Shown here: piece by piece, positions 17,435 through 27,638 of the stretch | How the letters are laid out: every line of letters begins with the position of its first letter | How positions within the stretch are numbered: position 1 is the first letter of the stretch | Origin: Opitutus sp. | GTDB lineage: Bacteria > Verrucomicrobiota > Verrucomicrobiia > Opitutales > Opitutaceae | Reading direction: 5' to 3' | DNA: 64,000 nucleotides | Assembly (NCBI GenBank): GCA_024707325.1 | Contig: JANPZY010000001.1 | Location: 186,001 to 250,000 of the forward strand | The notes under the pieces: model-generated | Told to the model about the DNA's origin: nothing | The model's input: the letters and a program-made list of their open reading frames with translations, nothing else | The model's database searches: none | Made by a program: the position numbers and the translations under genes

Positions 17435-17509
17435 CGGACTTTGGCTCGATTCGAGCCGCACCGTGTCCCGAGTCGGTGCGCAACCGGACCCGACTTGGTG
17501 CGGGCATAA
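17435..17509 (+). repeat. 22-bp tandem repeat array 3, right part (end of broken unit plus 3 units)
   Basis: CGGACTTTG (17435-17443) completes the unit broken by IS66, then units start at 17444, 17466 and 17488. Joined to 14915-15037 without the element and one duplication copy, the array has nine units in perfect 22-bp phase, running from the TVP38-like stop codon to the rplQ terminator. Confidence 0.85.
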
Positions 17510-17540
17510 AAAAAAGCGCCGACGGTGAGGTCGGCGCTTT
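17508..17540 (-). terminator. Rho-independent terminator of the ribosomal alpha operon
   Basis: On the minus strand AAGCGCCGAC, a 6-nt loop, GTCGGCGCTT and a run of eight T. A strong terminator 23 nt after the rplQ stop, closing the 32-kb minus-strand cluster. Confidence 0.93.
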
Positions 17541-17563
17541 GAGAGTTAAAACCGAGAGGTCGA

Positions 17564-18079
17564 TTACTTCTGCTCGGCCGCGGGAGCGGCTTCGGCAGCA
17601 GCAGGAGCTTCGGCGGTTTCGGCGGCGGGAGCAGCCTTGGCCTTCTTGCTCTTGGCCTTGGTGGCCTTCTTGCCCTTCGACTTCTTATAGCCCGGATCAT
17701 CGGCCTTCACGAATTCGATGAGGGCCATCTCGGCGGCGTCGCTGATGCGGGCGCCGAGCTTGTAGATGCGGGTGTAGCCGCCGTTGCGGTTCGCGAATTC
17801 CTTGTAGGTTTCGTTGAACAGTTTGGTGACGGCGTCCTCGTTGCGGACGTCCGCCAGCGCGAGACGGCGAAGGTGGATGGCGTCCTTCTTCTCGGTCTTG
17901 GCCGCGGCCTTCTTGGCCTTGGTGATGACCTTCTCGATGAAGGGACGGAGGGCTTTGGCCTTCGTCAGCGTGGTCTTGATCCGGCCGTGTTCGATGAGCG
18001 AAGCGGCAAGATTGGAAAGCATCGCGCGGCGATGCTCACGGGTGACGCCGAGGGAGGCGTGGTGTTTATTGTGACGCAT
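17564..18079 (-). CDS. rplQ: 50S ribosomal protein L17
   Basis: 171 residues. Residues 1-125 are canonical L17 (MRHNKHHASLGVTREHRRAM, then NGGYTRIYKLGARISDAAEMALIEFV). A C-terminal Lys/Ala tail of about 45 residues (KKSKGKKATKAKSKKAKAAP and an Ala/Glu run) is beyond the usual bacterial length. Last gene of the cluster, 166 nt after rpoA with a hairpin repeat in the spacer, and followed by the terminator. Confidence 0.97.
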   Translation of the reverse strand: MRHNKHHASLGVTREHRRAMLSNLAASLIEHGRIKTTLTKAKALRPFIEKVITKAKKAAAKTEKKDAIHLRRLALADVRNEDAVTKLFNETYKEFANRNGGYTRIYKLGARISDAAEMALIEFVKADDPGYKKSKGKKATKAKSKKAKAAPAAETAEAPAAAEAAPAAEQK

Positions 18080-18160
18080 GGTGTTTGGCTTTTAGGCGGT
18101 CCCGATCGGCGATCCGGTCGCAGCGTAGGGCGGCAGCGGACGGCGCGAGAACCGAAGAAA

Positions 18161-18232
18161 TTTCGATTTTGGATTCCCGATCTTCGATTCGGATTCCCGA
18201 GCGCCGAAGCAATCGAGAATCCAAAATCGAAA
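18161..18232. repeat. inverted-repeat intergenic element, copy 1 (rpoA-rplQ spacer)
   Basis: Perfect 16-bp arms TTTCGATTTTGGATTC (18161-18176) and GAATCCAAAATCGAAA (18217-18232) around a 40-nt loop that has two further GATTC motifs. The A+T-rich sequence contrasts with the GC-rich surroundings. A sister copy lies at 47327-47402. Confidence 0.75.
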
Positions 18233-18245
18233 ATCAAAAATTCGC

Positions 18246-19248
18246 TTAGGCTTCCTTCTTCGTGTCGAGGAGGCGCTCGTCGAACTTCATGCCAAGAGAG
18301 AGGCCGAGGGCTTCGAGCTTCTCCTTGATTTCGTTGAGCGACTTCTTGCCGAAGTTGCGATACTTGAGCATCTCCTGCTCGGTCTTCATCGCGAGTTCGC
18401 CAACCGTGGTGATGTTGGCGTTGTTCAAGCAGTTCGCGGCGCGGACGGGAGAGCTCGATTTCGTTGACCGACATGTTGAGCAGCTTGCGGAGCTTGTTCT
18501 GCTCCTCGCTGACTTCGGACTGTTGGTTCTCGAATTCGTATTGCTCCTGCGAAACGCGGTCGAAGACGTCGAGGTGGTGCTTGAGGATCGAGGCGGCCTG
18601 CTTGAGGGCGTCGTCCGGCGTGATGCGGCCGTCCGTCCAGATCTCGAGAACGAGCTTGTCGTAATCGGTGATCTGGCCGACGCGGGTCGCTTCGACGGCA
18701 TACTTGACGAGGCGCACGGGCGAGAAGAGCGAGTCGATCGGGATGACGCCGATCGCCTGGTCTTCCTTCTTGTTGGCTTCGCCGGGATAGTAGCCGCGGC
18801 CGGTCTTGATCTCGATCTCGGCTTCGAAGGACTTCTTCGAGTCGAGGGTGCAGATGACCTGCTCGGGATTGATGACGGTGATGTTGGCGTCGGCCTGGAT
18901 GTCGGCCGCGGTCACCGGACCGGCCTTGTTGGCGCGGATGGAGAGGGTGATCGGCTCGCGCTTTTGCGAGACGAGGAGGACCTTCTTGAGGTTGAGAACG
19001 ATGTCGGTGACATCCTCAACCACGCCGTCGATGGACTGGAACTCGTGGTTCACGCCGTCGATGCGGATGGAGGAGATGGCAGCGCCTTCGATGGAGCTCA
19101 GGAGGACGCGACGGAGGGAGTTGCCAATCGTGTGTCCATAGCCGGCCTCGAAGGGCTCAGCGATGAACTTTGCGTAGGTTGGCGTGGAGCCTTCCTCAAC
19201 CTTCGTGAGCTTGGACGGGAGTTCGAACTTTCCGAGACGTTTGGGCAT
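18246..19248 (-). CDS. rpoA: RNA polymerase alpha subunit, frame broken by one extra base
   Basis: 333 residues after removing one base. The N-terminal assembly domain ([39 protein letters not shown]) reads normally to VNEIELS. At 18447-18449 a C3 run (minus strand) has one base too many: dropping it continues [20 protein letters not shown] and [20 protein letters not shown], the C-terminal DNA-binding domain. Uncorrected, the frame runs 150 codons into rplQ sequence. rpoA is essential and single-copy, so a sequence error is by far the best explanation. Confidence 0.95.
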
Positions 19249-19294
19249 GGCGGTGAGGGCGGAAGATAGTGGTTAAATAGCAGAGGCGGCGAGC

Positions 19295-19906
19295 TTAGAA
19301 GCGCGAGTAGAACTCGACGATGAGCTGCTCGTTGATGCCCTGCTCCATCTCATCGCGCGTGGGCAGGCGATTGACGACGGCCTTGAAGTTCTCGGCGTTG
19401 AGCGTGAGCCAGCCGGGGACGTTGCGGATGCGGTTTTCCTCGAGATTGCGGGTGGCGAGCTGGCGGGAAGCCGGAGCGTTGCGCACTTCGATCTCGTCGC
19501 CGGGCTTCACGGAGTAGCTGGCGATGTCGACCTTGTGTCCGTTCACACGGATGTGGCCGTGGTTGACGAACTGGCGGGCAGCCGCGCGGCTCTTGGCGAG
19601 ACCGAGGAGGTAAACGACGCTGTCGAGACGGGTCTCGAGGAGCTGGAGGAAGCGTTCGCCGGTGACGCCGCGCTCGCGCTTGGCGATCTCGAAGAGGCGG
19701 CGGAACTGGCGCTCGAGCAGACCGTAGGTGTAACGGAGCTTCTGCTTTTCGTTGAGGCCGAGAGCGTATTCGGAAACTTTACGGCGCAGCTTGGGGCCGT
19801 GCTGGCCCGGAGGATAGTTGCGGCGTTCGAGGGCCTTGCCCGAGCCGAGGATGTGCTGGCCGAATCGACGGCTGATGCGGGTGGTGGGTCCGGTATAACG
19901 AGCCAT
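19295..19906 (-). CDS. rpsD: 30S ribosomal protein S4
   Basis: 203 residues, usual length. ARYTGPTTRISRRFGQHILG at the N-terminus and the S4 RNA-binding domain (RLDSVVYLLGLAKSRAAARQ, then FVNHGHIRVNGHKVDIASYS). S4 starts assembly of the 30S body. Between rpsK (45 nt) and rpoA (46 nt). Confidence 0.97.
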   Translation of the reverse strand: MARYTGPTTRISRRFGQHILGSGKALERRNYPPGQHGPKLRRKVSEYALGLNEKQKLRYTYGLLERQFRRLFEIAKRERGVTGERFLQLLETRLDSVVYLLGLAKSRAAARQFVNHGHIRVNGHKVDIASYSVKPGDEIEVRNAPASRQLATRNLEENRIRNVPGWLTLNAENFKAVVNRLPTRDEMEQGINEQLIVEFYSRF

Positions 19907-19951
19907 GGTGGAACCTAGTTTTTAGTTTTGTGAAGGGTGGTAAGCGGCGCG

Positions 19952-20563
19952 TTAGACGCGGCGGCGCTTGCGGGGACGGCAGCCGTTGTGCGGGACCGGG
20001 GTCACATCGATGATCGAGGTGATCTCGAGGCCGATCGCCTGGAGGGCGCGAACCGCGGAGTCGCGGCCGAGGCCGGGACCGGAGATGCGGATGACGACGT
20101 CCTTGAGGCCGTGAGCCATCGCGTTACGCGCGGCGTCTTGAGCGACGACCTGAGCGGCGTAGGCGGTGGACTTGCGGGAGCCGCGGAAATTGCACTTACC
20201 GGCGCTGGACCAGGAAATGACTTGGCCCTTCTGGTCGGTGATCGAAACGATCGTGTTGTTGAAGGAGGCCAGCACGTTGGCGATGCCAGACGTGATGTTC
20301 TTGGAGCCCTTGGCCTTGCGGACCTTGATGACGCCAAGCTCTTCCTTCAGGAGGTCTTCAGCGGTGGGCTGCTTGGCCACACCACCGATGAGCTCGACCG
20401 GCTTTTCAGCAGCGGCGGGAGCGGCGGCAGCACCCTCGGCAGCCGGAGCGGCGGCCTTGGGAGCCTTGGCCTTCTTCTCGGGAGCGGGCGCAGCGCCTTC
20501 GGCGGCAGGAGCCGCGGCTTTGGCGGTTTTCTCTTTCTTGGGGGCGGACTTTTCTTCGGCCAT
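19952..20563 (-). CDS. rpsK: 30S ribosomal protein S11 with N-terminal extension
   Basis: 203 residues; the S11 core (about 80-203: [20 protein letters not shown], then [15 protein letters not shown]) is normal, but an Ala/Pro/Lys/Glu-rich extension of about 75 residues precedes it. The extension includes a duplicated [11 protein letters not shown] block ([15 protein letters not shown] and [15 protein letters not shown]), so it has grown by internal repetition. The start is the first ATG 12 nt after rpsM; no internal start with a good ribosome site stands out. Confidence 0.95.
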   Translation of the reverse strand: MAEEKSAPKKEKTAKAAAPAAEGAAPAPEKKAKAPKAAAPAAEGAAAAPAAAEKPVELIGGVAKQPTAEDLLKEELGVIKVRKAKGSKNITSGIANVLASFNNTIVSITDQKGQVISWSSAGKCNFRGSRKSTAYAAQVVAQDAARNAMAHGLKDVVIRISGPGLGRDSAVRALQAIGLEITSIIDVTPVPHNGCRPRKRRRV

Positions 20564-20575
20564 GGCGTTTTAAAA

Positions 20576-20953
20576 TTATTCTTTAGCTTTGGTGACGCCC
20601 ACGGTCTTGCGGGGACCCTTACGGGTGCGGGCGTTGGTGGAGGTGCGCTGGCCGCGGACCGGGAGGCTACGGCGGTGGCGAACGCCGCGGTAGCAGCTGA
20701 TCGCCTGGAGGCGCTTCAGATTGCCGGCGATCTCGCGGCGGAGGTCACCCTCGAGCACCCACTTGTGCTCGGCGATGAGCTGGATGATCTTGTTGAGCTG
20801 CTCTTCGGTGAGATCCTGAGCCCGCATGTCGGGATTGAGACCGGCTTCCTTGACGAGCAGGTCGGCACGGGTGGGCCCGATGCCGTTGATATAACGGAGG
20901 GAATACGCGACTTTTTTCTTCGCGGGGATATCTACACCGAGGAGACGAGGCAT
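20576..20953 (-). CDS. rpsM: 30S ribosomal protein S13
   Basis: 125 residues. [20 protein letters not shown] at the N-terminus, [20 protein letters not shown] near the C-terminus with the basic tail contacting tRNA and the head. It follows map by 35 nt; there is no room for the rpmJ or infA genes that often lie here. Confidence 0.97.
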   Translation of the reverse strand: MPRLLGVDIPAKKKVAYSLRYINGIGPTRADLLVKEAGLNPDMRAQDLTEEQLNKIIQLIAEHKWVLEGDLRREIAGNLKRLQAISCYRGVRHRRSLPVRGQRTSTNARTRKGPRKTVGVTKAKE

Positions 20954-20988
20954 GTTGTTGTTAGTTTAGAGTTAAGTGATGAAAGTGA

Positions 20989-21780
20989 TTAGGAAACAGA
21001 ACCGGGAATCTGAGCGAGCGGCACGGTGAGGATTTCGGGGCCGTTCTCAGTCGTGAGAACCGTGTGCTCGAAATGCGCCGAAGGAGAACCGTCCGCCGTA
21101 ACGCACGTCCACCCGTCCGAGAGGATCTTGGTGCGATGGCCGCCGAGGTTGACCATGGGCTCGATGGCCAGGGTCATGCCGGGCTTGATCTTTTCGCCGG
21201 TGCCCTTGCGACCGAAGTTCGGGATCTCCGGCGGCTCGTGCATCGAGGTGCCGACACCATGGCCGACCATGTCACGAACGACGCTGAAACCGTGGCCTTC
21301 GACGTAACGCTGGATCGTGGCCGAGATATCGCCGATGCGATTACCGACCACCGCTTCGCGGATGCCGAGATCGAGCGCCTCGCGCGTAACGCGGAGGAGC
21401 TTCAACACGGTGGGATCCACGGCGCCGACCGGCATTGTGAAAGCGTTGTCGCCGACGTAGCCGTTGTGCCAGACCACGATATCGAGCGAGACAACGTCGC
21501 CATCGTGCAGGACTCGTCGGAAAGACGGGATGCCGTGAACGACCTCTTCGTTGACCGAGATGCAGGTGTGGGCCGGATAGGGTCGGTTGCTGCCACGATA
21601 ACCGTAGCAGGCGCTGCGGGCTCCAAGGCGGGCAATCCAATCGCGGCCCGCCTCTTCCAAGTCTTGGGTCGTGATGCCAGGCCTCACGAGCGGCTTGAGT
21701 TTATCAAGCACCGTCGCGGCGATGGCACACGCCTCGCGCATGCGAGCGATGCCCTCCTTGTTTTTAATGGGAATCGTCAT
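20989..21780 (-). CDS. map: type I methionine aminopeptidase
   Basis: 263 residues from the ATG at 21780, which overlaps the upstream adk-like stop by 4 nt; a longer upstream extension is only overlap with that gene. Metal-binding residues are visible in SLDIVVWHNGYVGDNAFTMPVG (Asp pair), VGHGVGTSMHEPPEIPNFG (His) and LAIEPMVNLG (Glu). It removes initiator methionine from nascent proteins. Position between secY/adk and rpsM is canonical. Confidence 0.95.
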   Translation of the reverse strand: MTIPIKNKEGIARMREACAIAATVLDKLKPLVRPGITTQDLEEAGRDWIARLGARSACYGYRGSNRPYPAHTCISVNEEVVHGIPSFRRVLHDGDVVSLDIVVWHNGYVGDNAFTMPVGAVDPTVLKLLRVTREALDLGIREAVVGNRIGDISATIQRYVEGHGFSVVRDMVGHGVGTSMHEPPEIPNFGRKGTGEKIKPGMTLAIEPMVNLGGHRTKILSDGWTCVTADGSPSAHFEHTVLTTENGPEILTVPLAQIPGSVS

Positions 21781-22208
21781 GCGGCGAGGTCGCTCGGCTC
21801 CAGGAGGAGACCAAGCGTTCGATAGTGTTCGGCGACCGGCCCGACGGAGCCCGTTGATGTCGCGATCACGGCGCTGAGCGCCTCGTCGCGGGAATCGAGC
21901 CATTCATCGAACACTTTTGCTTGGAGCAGCGTAGCCGGGAAGTCACTGAGGACAAATCCCGCATCAGGTTTGCGCGCGAAGAACCAGCGTCGCATCACTG
22001 CGATCGTGGTCGCTTCCTCCGACGCAGCGGAGCTGCGGCGGCGCGAAATCTCCGGACCCTTCAGGCGATCGGGAGAGACGTGCTCAAGATTCAAAGAACG
22101 GGCTCGGTTCATCAAACTTTCGGGAAGAAAATCGGGAGAACCGAGGAGGATCAGCTTGGTTTTGGCGGGGACGCCGGACCGAGCGAAAGGGTCGGTGATG
22201 GCGGCCAT
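21777..22208 (-). CDS. degenerate adenylate kinase homologue lacking the P-loop
   Basis: 143 residues at the position normally held by adk (secY-adk-map). Residues about 17-22 KLILLG match the first Adk strand, but where Adk has GxPGxGKGT this protein has GSPDFLPES: the Walker A Lys and Gly residues are gone. Later GFVLSDFPATLLQAKVFDEWL clearly parallels the Adk GFLLDGFPRTxxQAxxLDxxL segment but lacks its conserved Arg. The LID domain is absent and the total is about 70 residues short. It is translationally coupled to map (ATGA). It cannot be a normal kinase; a regulatory or relic role is possible. A true adk should lie elsewhere. Confidence 0.7.
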   Translation of the reverse strand: MAAITDPFARSGVPAKTKLILLGSPDFLPESLMNRARSLNLEHVSPDRLKGPEISRRRSSAASEEATTIAVMRRWFFARKPDAGFVLSDFPATLLQAKVFDEWLDSRDEALSAVIATSTGSVGPVAEHYRTLGLLLEPSDLAA

Positions 22209-22226
22209 CGCGACCAGAGTAAAGAA

Positions 22227-23735
<1,509 letters not shown>

Positions 23736-23766
23736 AGGGGAAGAAAAGGTTTGTCGCTGACGCCAG

Positions 23767-23819
23767 AAAAACGGCCGCAGCGACTGAGCTTATCCGTGAG
23801 GATTCAGCTTAGTCGCTGC
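23767..23819 (-). terminator. terminator-like hairpin between rplO and secY
   Basis: On the minus strand GCAGCGACTAAGCTGAATCC, loop TCAC, GGATAAGCTCAGTCGCTGC, then GGCCGTTTTTC. The stem is about 17 bp with a few mismatches and is followed by a T5 run. It lies inside the spc-type operon upstream of secY, so partial termination or RNA processing could lower secY relative to ribosomal proteins. Confidence 0.6.
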
Positions 23820-23835
23820 ACCGCTGACAAGGGAA

Positions 23836-24283
23836 TCAAGCCACGATGGCCTGACCGCCCGCTTTCTCGATCTTGGCTTTCGCCGACTCGGAGAACTTGG
23901 CGGCGGTGACCTTCAGGGCACGGCTGATTTCGCCGTCACCGAGAATCTTGATCGACTTCTCGTCCTGACGGATGAGGCCATTGGCCGCCAGCACTTCGGC
24001 GTTCACCTCGGTGATGGATGCGTCGAGCGCGGCGAGGTCGCCCACGTTCACAACGGCGAACTCAATGCGGAAGTTGGCCTGGTTGAAACCGCGGTGCGGG
24101 AGCTTGCGGTAAAGGGGGCATCTGACCGCCTTCGAAGCCAGGACGGATGCTGCCGCCGGAACGGGCCGTCTGGCCCTTGCCGCCGCGACCGGAGGTCTTG
24201 CCGTGGCCGCCGCCTTCGCCGCAGCCAACGCGCTTCTTGCGGTGCACGGCACCGGGGACGTTCTTCAGTTCGTGGAGTTTCAT
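23836..24283 (-). CDS. rplO: 50S ribosomal protein L15, frame broken by one extra base
   Basis: 148 residues after correction. The N-terminal part [20 protein letters not shown] then [20 protein letters not shown] is canonical; at the G5 run 24114-24118 (C5 on the minus strand) one extra base shifts the frame. Dropping it gives [20 protein letters not shown], the conserved L15 core, and continues to the end [12 protein letters not shown]. rpmD, usually between rpsE and rplO, is missing (only 68 nt). Confidence 0.95.
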
Positions 24284-24351
24284 GTATTTCCTCAGGAGGG
24301 CGCCCTACTCCGCATCTTGGCGCGGAGAGGACTCGGATTTATGCGAAAAGA

Positions 24352-24969
24352 TTACTGACGGGTCTTGGCGAAGTCATCCGGCAGGCGAAGCTGAAGGAGA
24401 CCGTTGAGGGTGGCATGCACCACCGCGATGTGATTCGAGGAACCCATCGACTTGGTGAGGATGTTCTTCACGCCAGCGGCTTCGAGGACCGCGCGCACAC
24501 CGCCACCAGCGATGAGGCCCGTGCCAGGAGAGGCCGGCTTCAGGAGAACCTTGCCGCCATCGTATTCGCCGAAGACGTCGTGCGGGATCGTGTCGCCCTT
24601 GAGCTTCACGGTGACGAGGTTCTTGTGCGCGTTGGCGGTGCTCTTCTTGATGGCGTCGGGAACTTCGTTGGCCTTGCCGTAGCCGATGCCGAGCTTGCCC
24701 TTGCCATCGCCGACGACGGCGAGAGCGGCGAAGCTGAAGCGGCGACCGCCCTTCACGACTTTGGCGCAGCGGTTGATGAAGACGACCTTCTCGATCATCT
24801 GCGGACCGTCGGTCGGGGCCTGGTTGTCGCGATTGTCGCGGCGGCCATCGCGGCGGGGGCCACCGGGACCATCGCGGCGGGGACCGCCGCGGTTGGGTTG
24901 ACGGGGCTGACGCGCCGGCGCTTCGGGAGCGGCTTCAGTGGAGGGCGCAGAAGTAGGTTCGGTGCTCAT
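24352..24969 (-). CDS. rpsE: 30S ribosomal protein S5 with RGG-like N-terminal extension
   Basis: 205 residues. Residues about 1-55 are an extension with [20 protein letters not shown] repeats, rich in Arg and Gly and probably RNA-binding; the core starts at about [20 protein letters not shown] and includes [19 protein letters not shown] and [21 protein letters not shown]5 shapes the decoding site. Confidence 0.96.
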   Translation of the reverse strand: MSTEPTSAPSTEAAPEAPARQPRQPNRGGPRRDGPGGPRRDGRRDNRDNQAPTDGPQMIEKVVFINRCAKVVKGGRRFSFAALAVVGDGKGKLGIGYGKANEVPDAIKKSTANAHKNLVTVKLKGDTIPHDVFGEYDGGKVLLKPASPGTGLIAGGGVRAVLEAAGVKNILTKSMGSSNHIAVVHATLNGLLQLRLPDDFAKTRQ

Positions 24970-24978
24970 GCGATGACT

Positions 24979-25344
24979 TTAGAATTGGAGACCGCCTTCG
25001 CGCGCAGCGTCAGCGAACGTTTTGACTTTACCGTGATAGGGAGCCCCGGCGCGGTCGAACACGACGGAGGAGATGCCGGCGGCCTTGGCCTTTTCCGCGA
25101 ACGCGGTGCCGAGGGCCTTGGCGCTGGCGACATTGGCCTTGAGGTTCTGCTTGCGCAGACCCTCGTCGAGGCTCGAGAGGAACACGAGGGTCGCACCCGC
25201 GTCGTCGTTGATCGCCTGGGCGTAGATGTGCTTCGTGGTGAAGCGCACGCAGAGACGGGGACGGGCGGCGGTGCCTTGAACTTTCTTGCGAATCCTCCAG
25301 CGACGTTTCTGCAGGAGATTGGCTTTGCGAATGGTATTGCTCAT
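24979..25344 (-). CDS. rplR: 50S ribosomal protein L18
   Basis: 121 residues, usual length. RRWRIRKKVQGTAARPRLCV and the C-terminal GISSVVFDRAGAPYHGKVKT are typical; binds 5S rRNA. Nine nt before rpsE. Confidence 0.96.
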   Translation of the reverse strand: MSNTIRKANLLQKRRWRIRKKVQGTAARPRLCVRFTTKHIYAQAINDDAGATLVFLSSLDEGLRKQNLKANVASAKALGTAFAEKAKAAGISSVVFDRAGAPYHGKVKTFADAAREGGLQF

Positions 25345-25373
25345 GGGAGCGAGAATTTCTTGGAGGTTTAGCG

Positions 25374-25910
25374 TTAGGCGACGGTCTTGCCTTCCTTGCG
25401 GCGGACGCGCTCGCCAACGATGCGCACGCCCTTGCCCTTGTAGGGCTCCGGCGGGTAGTAGCCGCGGATTTCCGCGGTGACAGCACCCACGAGCTGCTTG
25501 TCGGCGCCTTCGACCTTCAGCTTGGTCTGGTCGGTGACGGTGACTTTGATGCCCTCAGGGATGTCCATGAGGATCGCATGCGAGTAGCCGAGCGCGAGGT
25601 CGAGCTGCTTGCCCTTGAGGTTGGCCTTGAAACCAACGCCCTGGATTTCGAGCTCCTTGGTGTAGCCTTCCGTCACGCCCTTGACCATACCGGCCACGAT
25701 CGAACGGGCGGTGCCATACATGGCGTTGGCGAAGCGGCTGTCCTCAGCGGGAGCAAAGGTGACCTTCTTGTCAGCGACGGTGACGGTGACGACGGGCGAA
25801 AAGGTCTTCTCGACCTTGCCCTTGGGGCCCTCGACCACGACCGTGCCGTTGTTCACGGAGATCTTCACCTTGTCGGGGATGGAAACGGGTTGTTTGCCGA
25901 TGCGGCTCAT
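25374..25910 (-). CDS. rplF: 50S ribosomal protein L6
   Basis: 178 residues. SRIGKQPVSIPDKVKISVNN at the start, LGYSHAILMDIPEGIKVTVT in the middle, and the L6 signature region PEPYKGKGVRIVGERVRRKE near the end. Both L6 folds are complete. Confidence 0.97.
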   Translation of the reverse strand: MSRIGKQPVSIPDKVKISVNNGTVVVEGPKGKVEKTFSPVVTVTVADKKVTFAPAEDSRFANAMYGTARSIVAGMVKGVTEGYTKELEIQGVGFKANLKGKQLDLALGYSHAILMDIPEGIKVTVTDQTKLKVEGADKQLVGAVTAEIRGYYPPEPYKGKGVRIVGERVRRKEGKTVA

Positions 25911-25923
25911 GGTGCTTGGCTCC

Positions 25924-26316
25924 TTACCAGACGTTGCAGATCAGTTCGCCACCGGCCTTGTTGCGGCGGCAGTCGGCGTCCTTCATCACGCCCTTCGACG
26001 TGGAAACGATGCTGATACCGAGGCCGTTGAGGACGCGCGGAATCTCGGTGTAGCTGTAGTAGAGACGACGACCCGGAGTGGAGACGCGGGTGAGGCCCGT
26101 GATCGCCGGAGCGTTGTCGACATACTTCATCGTGACGACGAGCGTCTTGTGCCCCTTCTCATCGGTGCCGCTCTTGTAGTCGCTGACGTAGCCCTCTGCC
26201 TTGAGGATAGCCGCGATCGCCTCGCGAAGTTGAGAGTGCGGAGAAACGCACTCGGCGAGACCGGCCTTGGACGCATTGCGCAGGCGGGTCAGGAAGTCAC
26301 TGATCGGATCGGTCAT
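25924..26316 (-). CDS. rpsH: 30S ribosomal protein S8
   Basis: 130 residues. DPISDFLTRLRNASKAGLAE at the N-terminus; GLGISIVSTSKGVMKDADCR is the S8 signature near the C-terminus. Binds 16S rRNA helix 21. Confidence 0.97.
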   Translation of the reverse strand: MTDPISDFLTRLRNASKAGLAECVSPHSQLREAIAAILKAEGYVSDYKSGTDEKGHKTLVVTMKYVDNAPAITGLTRVSTPGRRLYYSYTEIPRVLNGLGISIVSTSKGVMKDADCRRNKAGGELICNVW

Positions 26317-26375
26317 GGTGGATGTTATTTTTTACAGCCGCGCGGGTCATATCCGACCCCCGTGGGCCGAAGAGT

Positions 26376-26682
26376 TTACCAGGAAGATTTCGTGACGCCG
26401 GGGATTTTGCCGGCGAGGGCCAGTTCACGGAACTGGATACGGGACACACCGTATTTGCGGATGTAGGCGCGCGGGCGGCCGCTGAGCGAGCAGCGGTTCT
26501 TCACGCGGACGGAAGACGAGTTGCGGGGGAGCTTCTGCAGCTTCTTCTGAGCGGCGAAAAACTCTTCGTCGGTGGTCGCCGGATTGAGGAGGATCGCCTT
26601 CAGCTCGGCGCGCTTGGCGGCGAACTTGGCGACGAGGCGCTTGCGCTTTTTCGTTGCGCTCGATGGCAGAGGTCTTGGGCAT
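26376..26682 (-). CDS. rpsN: 30S ribosomal protein S14, frame broken by one extra base
   Basis: 101 residues after correction. The start [12 protein letters not shown] is followed by a T5 run at 26647-26651 (A5 on the minus strand) with one base too many; dropping it gives [20 protein letters not shown], then [20 protein letters not shown] and a C-terminus ending TKSSW. This is the long zinc-free S14 form (about 100 aa, no CxxC). Length after repair is an exact multiple of three. Confidence 0.93.
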
Positions 26683-26693
26683 GGTCGTTAAAA

Positions 26694-27263
26694 TTAAGCG
26701 GCTTTCGGCGCGGCACCTTCAGCGCGGCGGAAGGGAATGCCGAGCAGGCGCAGGAGCTCGCGGCCTTCGTCGTCGGTCTTGGCCGAGGTGACGATGGTGA
26801 TATCGAGGCCCATCTGCTTTTTCACGTTTTCCACGGTGATTTCGGGGAAGATCGTGAAGTCGGTGATGCCGAGGTTGTAGTTCCCCTGCCCGTCCAGCTT
26901 GGTCGGCACGCCGCGGAAGTCGCGGATGGTGGGAAGCGCAACCGCGATGAGGCGGTAGAGGAACTCCCACATGGCACTGCCGCGGAGCGTCACGTGGCAG
27001 CCCACGACCTGGCCGGCGCGGAGTTTGAAGTTAGCGATCGCCTTGCGCGACTTGGCGAGGACGGGCTTCTGACCGGCGATGAGACCGAGGTCGCGCTGGA
27101 TGTCGCTGATCACATTCTTGTCGGCTTCAGAATCGATGCCGGTGTTGAGGCTGATCTTCAGCAGCTTCGGCACTTGATGCTTATTCTTGTAGCCGCGGCT
27201 CTTCACGAGTTCAGGGGCGACCTGCTCGACGTAGAGTTTTTTGAGAGAGGGAACGTAGCTCAT
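26694..27263 (-). CDS. rplE: 50S ribosomal protein L5
   Basis: 189 residues. SRGYKNKHQVPKLLKISLNT and ARKAIANFKLRAGQ-type core (AKSRKAIANFKLRAGQVVGC), then GQGNYNLGITDFTIFPEITV. Contacts 5S rRNA and P-site tRNA. Eleven nt upstream of rpsN. Confidence 0.97.
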   Translation of the reverse strand: MSYVPSLKKLYVEQVAPELVKSRGYKNKHQVPKLLKISLNTGIDSEADKNVISDIQRDLGLIAGQKPVLAKSRKAIANFKLRAGQVVGCHVTLRGSAMWEFLYRLIAVALPTIRDFRGVPTKLDGQGNYNLGITDFTIFPEITVENVKKQMGLDITIVTSAKTDDEGRELLRLLGIPFRRAEGAAPKAA

Positions 27264-27370
27264 TTTTAAGGCCCCGGATTACCGACCCGGAGGCAGAGGT
27301 GAGTGATGTTTTAAGTGGAAAAGCGCTCAGTAACGCAGGCGCGCCCGCCCTTTGGCAAGCGCGCAGTGCA

Positions 27371-27637
27371 TCAGGCGGTCGCCTTCTTGCGTTTGCTCGA
27401 GTCGAAAACCGACTGGAGCATCAGGTTGGAGATAGCGATGGTGCCCTCGCGTTCGGCGATGGTGCCCTGCGGGTGCTCCTGCGACTTCTTGAGGTGGCGC
27501 TTGATCAAACCGACGCCCTCGACGCGCGCGCGCTGCTTGCCGGGAAGGATCTCGAGGATCTTGCCCGACTTGCCCTTCTGGGAACCGGCGATCACGACGA
27601 CCTGGTCGCCGCGTTTGACGTGAAATTTCGTAGCCAT
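27371..27637 (-). CDS. rplX: 50S ribosomal protein L24
   Basis: 88 residues, slightly short. The KOW motif is clear: FHVKRGDQVVVIAGSQKGKS GKIL; the C-terminal region GTIAISNLMLQSVFDSSKRK is typical. One nt after rplN, so tightly coupled. A 107-nt spacer without recognised elements separates it from rplE. Confidence 0.95.
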   Translation of the reverse strand: MATKFHVKRGDQVVVIAGSQKGKSGKILEILPGKQRARVEGVGLIKRHLKKSQEHPQGTIAEREGTIAISNLMLQSVFDSSKRKKATA

Positions 27638-27638
27638 G

